A stretch of 57,894 bases of DNA, taken from the NCBI GenBank assembly GCA_003246365.1, contig QKAN01000144.1:1-57894 (forward strand), read 5' to 3'. Below are positions 54,250 to 57,894 of the stretch, piece by piece. The notes below the pieces were generated by a model. The model was not told where the DNA came from and ran no database searches. It saw only the letters and a program-made list of their open reading frames with translations. The number at the start of each line of letters is the position of its first letter. Position 1 is the stretch's first letter. This stretch comes from Clostridia bacterium. GTDB taxonomy: Bacteria; Bacillota; Clostridia; Christensenellales; CAG-138. The translations under genes and the position numbers were made by a program.

Positions 54250-54297
54250 TACGATTTATAGATCAATCAGGAGGACGGAACCACGGAACAGAACGAA

Positions 54298-54792
54298 ATG
54301 AACAACGCGCAGGATATGCGCGCAAAAAACACGGTAACACTCACGAAAAAGCAAAATATCATGCAGGGCGTTAAGTTCCTTCTTTTCTCCTGCTCTGCCG
54401 GACTGATTCAGGCGGCGTCGTTTACGTTGCTGAACGAAACAATCCGCTGGGATTACTGGCCGAGCTATCTGATTGCGCTGACGTTATCGGTGCTGTATAA
54501 CTTCACGGTCAACCGGAAGTTTACGTTTAAATCCGCCAAAAATGTGCCGCTCGCGATGATGCAGGTGATCGGTTATTACCTCGTCTTCACGCCGCTTTCC
54601 ACATGGTGGGGCGAGGCGCTGACGCGCGCGGGCTGGAACGAGTATATCGTGCTGTTCGGCACGATGGTGATCAATCTGGTCACGGAGTTTTCCTTCTATC
54701 GCTTTGTGGTCTATAAGAACCATATGTTTACCAACAAACAGGGGCAGGCGGAACTGATCAAGACGGCAGCGGAGCAGCCGGAAGAAGCGTAA
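54298..54792 (+). CDS. GtrA-family membrane protein
   Basis: About 164-residue protein with four hydrophobic helices: VKFLLFSCSAGLIQAASFTL, SYLIALTLSVLYNFTVNRKF, VIGYYLVFTPLSTWW and FGTMVINLVTEFSFYRFVVY. The NFxxNRxFTF motif after helix 2 is the GtrA signature. GtrA proteins are linked to flipping or handling of lipid-linked sugars in surface polysaccharide synthesis. Start is a puzzle: AGGAGG (54269-54274) is spaced for ACG at 54283, whereas the first ATG (54298) is 23 nt away. I annotate from the ATG. Confidence 0.85.
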   Translation: MNNAQDMRAKNTVTLTKKQNIMQGVKFLLFSCSAGLIQAASFTLLNETIRWDYWPSYLIALTLSVLYNFTVNRKFTFKSAKNVPLAMMQVIGYYLVFTPLSTWWGEALTRAGWNEYIVLFGTMVINLVTEFSFYRFVVYKNHMFTNKQGQAELIKTAAEQPEEA

Positions 54793-54808
54793 CGAACAAA
54801 CAGGCATT

Positions 54809-54845
54809 AAAATACCCTTTGCATTGATTTGCAAAGGGTATTTTT
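54809..54845. terminator. Bidirectional terminator between GtrA and YitT genes
   Basis: 15-bp perfect stem AAAATACCCTTTGCA/TGCAAAGGGTATTTT with a 6-nt loop. Confidence 0.9.
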
Positions 54846-54873
54846 CGTTCGAATGTTTTTTACAATAATCGAT

Positions 54874-55728
54874 TTACTCCATCGGCTTGAATCCTTCGCC
54901 GTGCACTTCTGTTGCGTCGGTGACGAAGATAAACGCCTGCTTGTCGATTTGTTTGACCGCCTTGAGCGTCTGCGCAAACGAGTTGCGGCGCACGACCAGC
55001 ATCAACACGTGTTTATCCCGCCGCGTATATCCGCCGCGTCCCTGCAAAACGGTTACGCCGCGGCCGAGCTCCTCCGCCAGCAGAGAAAGGATGTCGTCTG
55101 CTCGCTCGGTGACGATGTAGATTACCTTTGCGTGATCAACGCCCTGCATAATCGCGTCGATCGTGCGCGTGGTAGCGAAAATCGTGACGATGGAATACAG
55201 CGCGACTTCGATGTTGCGGAACACGAACACCGCGAATACAACCACCGTTGCGTCTACGATGAGCAGAAGCGAACCGACGGAAAAATTGGGAAACACGCGG
55301 TTGAGCAACAGGCTGATCAGGTCGGTTCCGCCCGTCGTCGCCCCGCGCACAAACACAATTCCCATGCCCGCGCCGCAGAGAACGCCGCCGAGCACCGATG
55401 CCAGCAGAATGTTATTCGTATATGGCGGCAGAATGCGCAAAAACAGCTCAATCAGACCGGAGAGCAGCAGTGTTGCGACGATGGTTTTTGACAGCGGTCG
55501 AAAACCAAGTTTCCACCAGGCGAGAATAACAAGCGGGACGTTGAGAATCAGCGTCCAGAAGCCGACAGACACAGGGGAGAGATAGGCCAGCGCGGTTGCG
55601 AGACCGGATACGCCGCCGGGTGCGATGTTGTTGGGAATGGTGAAGAGCACCAGCCCTGCGGCAACCAGCGTGCTGCCGAACGTCAGCAGAAGAATATCGA
55701 TGATCCAGGTACGAACGGATTGTTTCAT
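54874..55728 (-). CDS. YitT-family membrane protein (DUF161 + DUF2179)
   Basis: 284 residues. The N-terminal about 200 carry five or six membrane helices with the repeated family phrases LVAAGLVLFTIPNNIAPGGV and GGVLCGAGMGIVFVRGATTGGTDL. The C-terminal soluble DUF2179 domain (about 215-278) includes HAKVIYIVTERADDI and LGRGVTVLQGRGGYT. Widespread in Firmicutes; transport role suspected but unproven. Transcribed on the minus strand after the M29 peptidase gene. Confidence 0.92.
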   Translation of the reverse strand: MKQSVRTWIIDILLLTFGSTLVAAGLVLFTIPNNIAPGGVSGLATALAYLSPVSVGFWTLILNVPLVILAWWKLGFRPLSKTIVATLLLSGLIELFLRILPPYTNNILLASVLGGVLCGAGMGIVFVRGATTGGTDLISLLLNRVFPNFSVGSLLLIVDATVVVFAVFVFRNIEVALYSIVTIFATTRTIDAIMQGVDHAKVIYIVTERADDILSLLAEELGRGVTVLQGRGGYTRRDKHVLMLVVRRNSFAQTLKAVKQIDKQAFIFVTDATEVHGEGFKPME

Positions 55729-55785
55729 GTGTTAGATACGACCTTTCTCAAACCGGCGCATCATGCCGCCGGAGCGTCGATTGTA

Positions 55786-56907
55786 TTACGGGTTCAAGCC
55801 CTTGAGCGATTCGGGAAGGAAAATGCCGTCCTTGCGGATCAGCTTGCCGTCAAACCAGATTTCGCCGCCGCCGAACGCAGCAGTTTGAATGCAGACGATG
55901 TCGAGGTGCAACTGGCTCTTGTTGCCGTTGAACGCGTCCGCATAAGCGCAGCCGGGCGTCAGGTGGAAGGAACCGCCGATCTTCTCGTCGTAGAGCGTGT
56001 TGCCGATGGATTTTGTCACCGCGTTGTTTACGCCGATGGCAAATTCGCCGAGATACCGCGCGCCCTCGTCCGCATCCAGCATTTCGTTGAATCCGGCGGC
56101 GTCGCCGTCGCAGGAAGCTTCGTCGATATGCCCGTTTCTAAAAACGAGACGCGGATTGTCAAATCTCTTGCCGTAGCGCATGGCGGGCGTGTTGTATTGC
56201 ACCGTTCCGTTCGCGCTTTCGCGAACTGGGGCGGTATACACTTCGCCGTCGGGAATATTCAGTTCGCCGTTGCAGGGAACGACAGGAATGTCCTTGATGG
56301 AAAACGTCAGGTCAGTGCCGGGGCCGAGAATATGCACGATGTCGGTTTTTTCCATTAGCTCGACAAGCGGTTCCATATCGCGTCCCATCTGCTCGTAATC
56401 GACCAGCGCTGCGGAGAGGAAAAATTCGTAAAAGTCGTCGTAGCACATGCCGGCTTTCTGCGCGTCCGCCATGGTGGGCCAGTGCAGATAAACCCAGCGC
56501 CGCTCGTCGATGATGCGGTCGCGAAGTGCGCGCCGCTGATCGCGGTAATAGGTCATGGCGCGGGTATCGACGGCGGAGAGCTCCGCGTCGTTTTCGTCCA
56601 CGCCGATATCCACATGCGCAACGAGGTGATCCCAATATTTTGTTTCCCATTCCAACTGCGCGTCGATGGCGCTTTTTGCGGATTCGGGATGTTCCGGATC
56701 GATAAAGCCAAAGAACAGACGGCTGATTTCGTCGTCCGTTATTTTCACAAACGGAACCGCGCCGGCGGCGTGCGCGCGCTTTTGCAGCGCCTTGATGAGC
56801 GGCTTTGCGGGGATGCCGCCGTTGATTTCAAACAGATCGCCCTTGTTGAGTTTTAGAGAGTAGTTGATGAGCAGATCGGCTAGCCGATCGAGTCGTTCGT
56901 CACGCAT
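55786..56907 (-). CDS. M29-family metallo-aminopeptidase (AmpS/PepS type)
   Basis: 373-residue zinc or cobalt aminopeptidase, cytoplasmic. Family phrases: LIKALQKRAHAAGAVP, WVYLHWPTMADAQKAG, GTDLTFSIKD, and metal ligands Glu in NGELNIPDGEVYTAPV, Glu in YLGEFAIGVNNAV, His in IGGSFHLTPGCAYAD and His in SQLHLDIVC. Slightly shorter than the usual about 410 residues, mainly by short loops. Start after AAGGAGGAA. The strong terminator 78 nt upstream isolates it from the YugP gene. Confidence 0.93.
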   Translation of the reverse strand: MRDERLDRLADLLINYSLKLNKGDLFEINGGIPAKPLIKALQKRAHAAGAVPFVKITDDEISRLFFGFIDPEHPESAKSAIDAQLEWETKYWDHLVAHVDIGVDENDAELSAVDTRAMTYYRDQRRALRDRIIDERRWVYLHWPTMADAQKAGMCYDDFYEFFLSAALVDYEQMGRDMEPLVELMEKTDIVHILGPGTDLTFSIKDIPVVPCNGELNIPDGEVYTAPVRESANGTVQYNTPAMRYGKRFDNPRLVFRNGHIDEASCDGDAAGFNEMLDADEGARYLGEFAIGVNNAVTKSIGNTLYDEKIGGSFHLTPGCAYADAFNGNKSQLHLDIVCIQTAAFGGGEIWFDGKLIRKDGIFLPESLKGLNP

Positions 56908-56985
56908 ACTGGTTCCTCCTTATGCACTCTGAACACTATTCTATAGCAAACAGCGTCGCACTTCAACACCTCAAAACAGTTGCAT

Positions 56986-57019
56986 AAAAAGAGCGAAGGC
57001 GTTTGCCTTCGCTCTTTTT
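56986..57019 (-). terminator. Terminator of the YugP gene
   Basis: 15-bp perfect stem AAAAAGAGCGAAGGC/GCCTTCGCTCTTTTT, loop GTTT; T run on both strands. 47 nt after the YugP stop. Confidence 0.9.
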
Positions 57020-57065
57020 GTTGTGCCTGAAAAATATATTCGGAATTATTTATAGAATTGTTTTC

Positions 57066-57764
57066 TTAGTTCCTGCGCGTGCTTCTCGCCATCGCAAGCA
57101 GTCTAAGAAAGCTGATCAGCGACGCGACAGCCGCCCAAACATAGGTCATCGCGGCGGCGTTTAACACCTTGCGCGCACCGTCGGATTCGTCATAGCTGAT
57201 ATAGTTGCCTTCTTCCAGCATCCGCAGCGCCCGTGCTGATGCGTTGAACTCCACCGGCAGGGTCACCACCTGAAACACCAGCATCGCGCCGAAGAGCACC
57301 ACACCGACCATGGCGAGGTTGAAGCTACCCATCATGAGACCGAGGATAACGATCCATGGCGCGGCATGAGAGCCGATGGACGCCACCGGCAGAATCGCGT
57401 TTCTCAGGCGAATCGGCGCGTAGCCTTCCTGATATTGCATCACGTGCCCGATTTCGTGCGCCGCAACCGCAACGGCTGCAATGCTGTTTTGCCCGTAAAC
57501 CTGCGTGCTCAAGCCCACCACGCCGTTTTTCGGGTCGTAATGGTCGGTCAGCGAACCCTGAACAGGGGTAATCTGAACGGAGCTGCCTGCGCGGTCTAAA
57601 AGGCGCTGTGCGATTTCGTCCGCCCTTAGGCCGGTGGAAATTGGCGTCTGCGCAAACTGGTTAAACGTTTTTTGCACTTTGCCTTGTGCATATAAACTGA
57701 TGCCCATTACGATGAGCAGCAATATGATATAGATTCCGTTGCCGGTTCCATAGCTATAATACAT
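57066..57764 (-). CDS. YugP-family zinc membrane metallopeptidase
   Basis: 232 residues. N-terminal membrane helix (about 10-26), then the catalytic AAHEIGHVMQYQ (HExxH, about residues 102-106), a hydrophobic block of two helices (about 127-170) and a last helix (about 205-225). The third metal ligand is probably the Glu of LPVEFNASARAL. Length and layout fit YugP. Start after AGGAGGGG. Substrate unknown. Confidence 0.93.
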   Translation of the reverse strand: MYYSYGTGNGIYIILLLIVMGISLYAQGKVQKTFNQFAQTPISTGLRADEIAQRLLDRAGSSVQITPVQGSLTDHYDPKNGVVGLSTQVYGQNSIAAVAVAAHEIGHVMQYQEGYAPIRLRNAILPVASIGSHAAPWIVILGLMMGSFNLAMVGVVLFGAMLVFQVVTLPVEFNASARALRMLEEGNYISYDESDGARKVLNAAAMTYVWAAVASLISFLRLLAMARSTRRN

Positions 57765-57793
57765 AATAAGTCCCCTCCTGAGTCATTACTGTC

Positions 57794-57802
57794 AGTATAG
57801 CA
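57794..57802 (-). promoter_or_regulatory. Extended -10 promoter of the YugP gene
   Basis: Minus strand TGC followed by TATACT (57799-57794); no clear -35. The rest, 57803-57894, shows no gene. Confidence 0.5.
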
Positions 57803-57894
57803 TATTCGCGTTTTTCAGGAAGCGGATTTCAATATCGTTTGCAATTCGTACTGATTTAATACAAAGGATTTTATGTTACTCATTAATGAAAAGA

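Overview
The window looks like a chromosomal segment of a low-GC-lineage Gram-positive (Firmicutes, probably Clostridia; a gut Christensenellales/Oscillospirales-type organism is my best guess) whose base composition is only slightly GC-rich. The signs are strong Shine-Dalgarno sites, TTGACA/TATAAT promoters, the rpsF-ssb-rpsR order, the rpoB-rpoC-rpsL-rpsG-fusA-tuf order, and typical clostridial families (YitT, YugP, M29 aminopeptidase, CPBP protease, PepV, GlpP). I see no phage, transposase, tRNA, rRNA or CRISPR.

Layout. 1-2.4 kb: the end of a glutamate dehydrogenase gene, then four very small genes (a Nif11-like peptide, two paralogous one-helix-pair membrane peptides, an AT-rich zinc-ribbon membrane protein). 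2.4-9.2 kb: acetyltransferase, typA, an autoregulated GntR/ABC transporter operon with a clear operator, a TtcA-like tRNA thiolase, and an AraC/DUF2000 pair. 9.3-15.8 kb (mostly minus strand): rpsR-ssb-rpsF, a polytopic glycosyltransferase-like protein, PepV dipeptidase, CPBP protease, HD hydrolase. 15.9-29.1 kb: the transcription/translation block rpoB-rpoC-(zinc membrane protein)-rpsL-rpsG-fusA-tuf. It starts at rpoB with its own UP-element promoter and a terminator-like leader, and ends in a tuf gene broken by a 2-nt frameshift.

29.2-43.5 kb is the accessory heart of the window: a cell-surface gene cluster in which three unrelated families each occur twice. These are a CapA-like metallophosphoesterase, a secreted fusion of a PIG-L-like domain to a phosphodiester glycosidase (NAGPA) domain, and a lipoprotein with four Trp-centred repeats plus leucine-rich repeats. 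The two sets lie around a Core-2/I-branching type glycosyltransferase and beside a D-Ala-D-Ala carboxypeptidase that carries a long cytoplasmic Lys/Pro repeat tail. I infer a duplicated, undescribed surface-glycan assembly or editing module; its substrate is unknown.

43.6-57.8 kb: an amino-sugar operon (nagA, a CBM9-like protein, nagB, a ROK-like kinase), a hydroxyacid dehydrogenase, and a GlpP-type antiterminator divergent from a malate dehydrogenase/malic enzyme operon whose leader contains an intrinsic terminator (a likely antitermination switch). After these come a Cache-PAS-GGDEF diguanylate cyclase, a GtrA protein, YitT, an M29 aminopeptidase and YugP protease. Several genes have a good -10 box 6-7 nt before the start codon and no ribosome-binding site, pointing to leaderless mRNAs.
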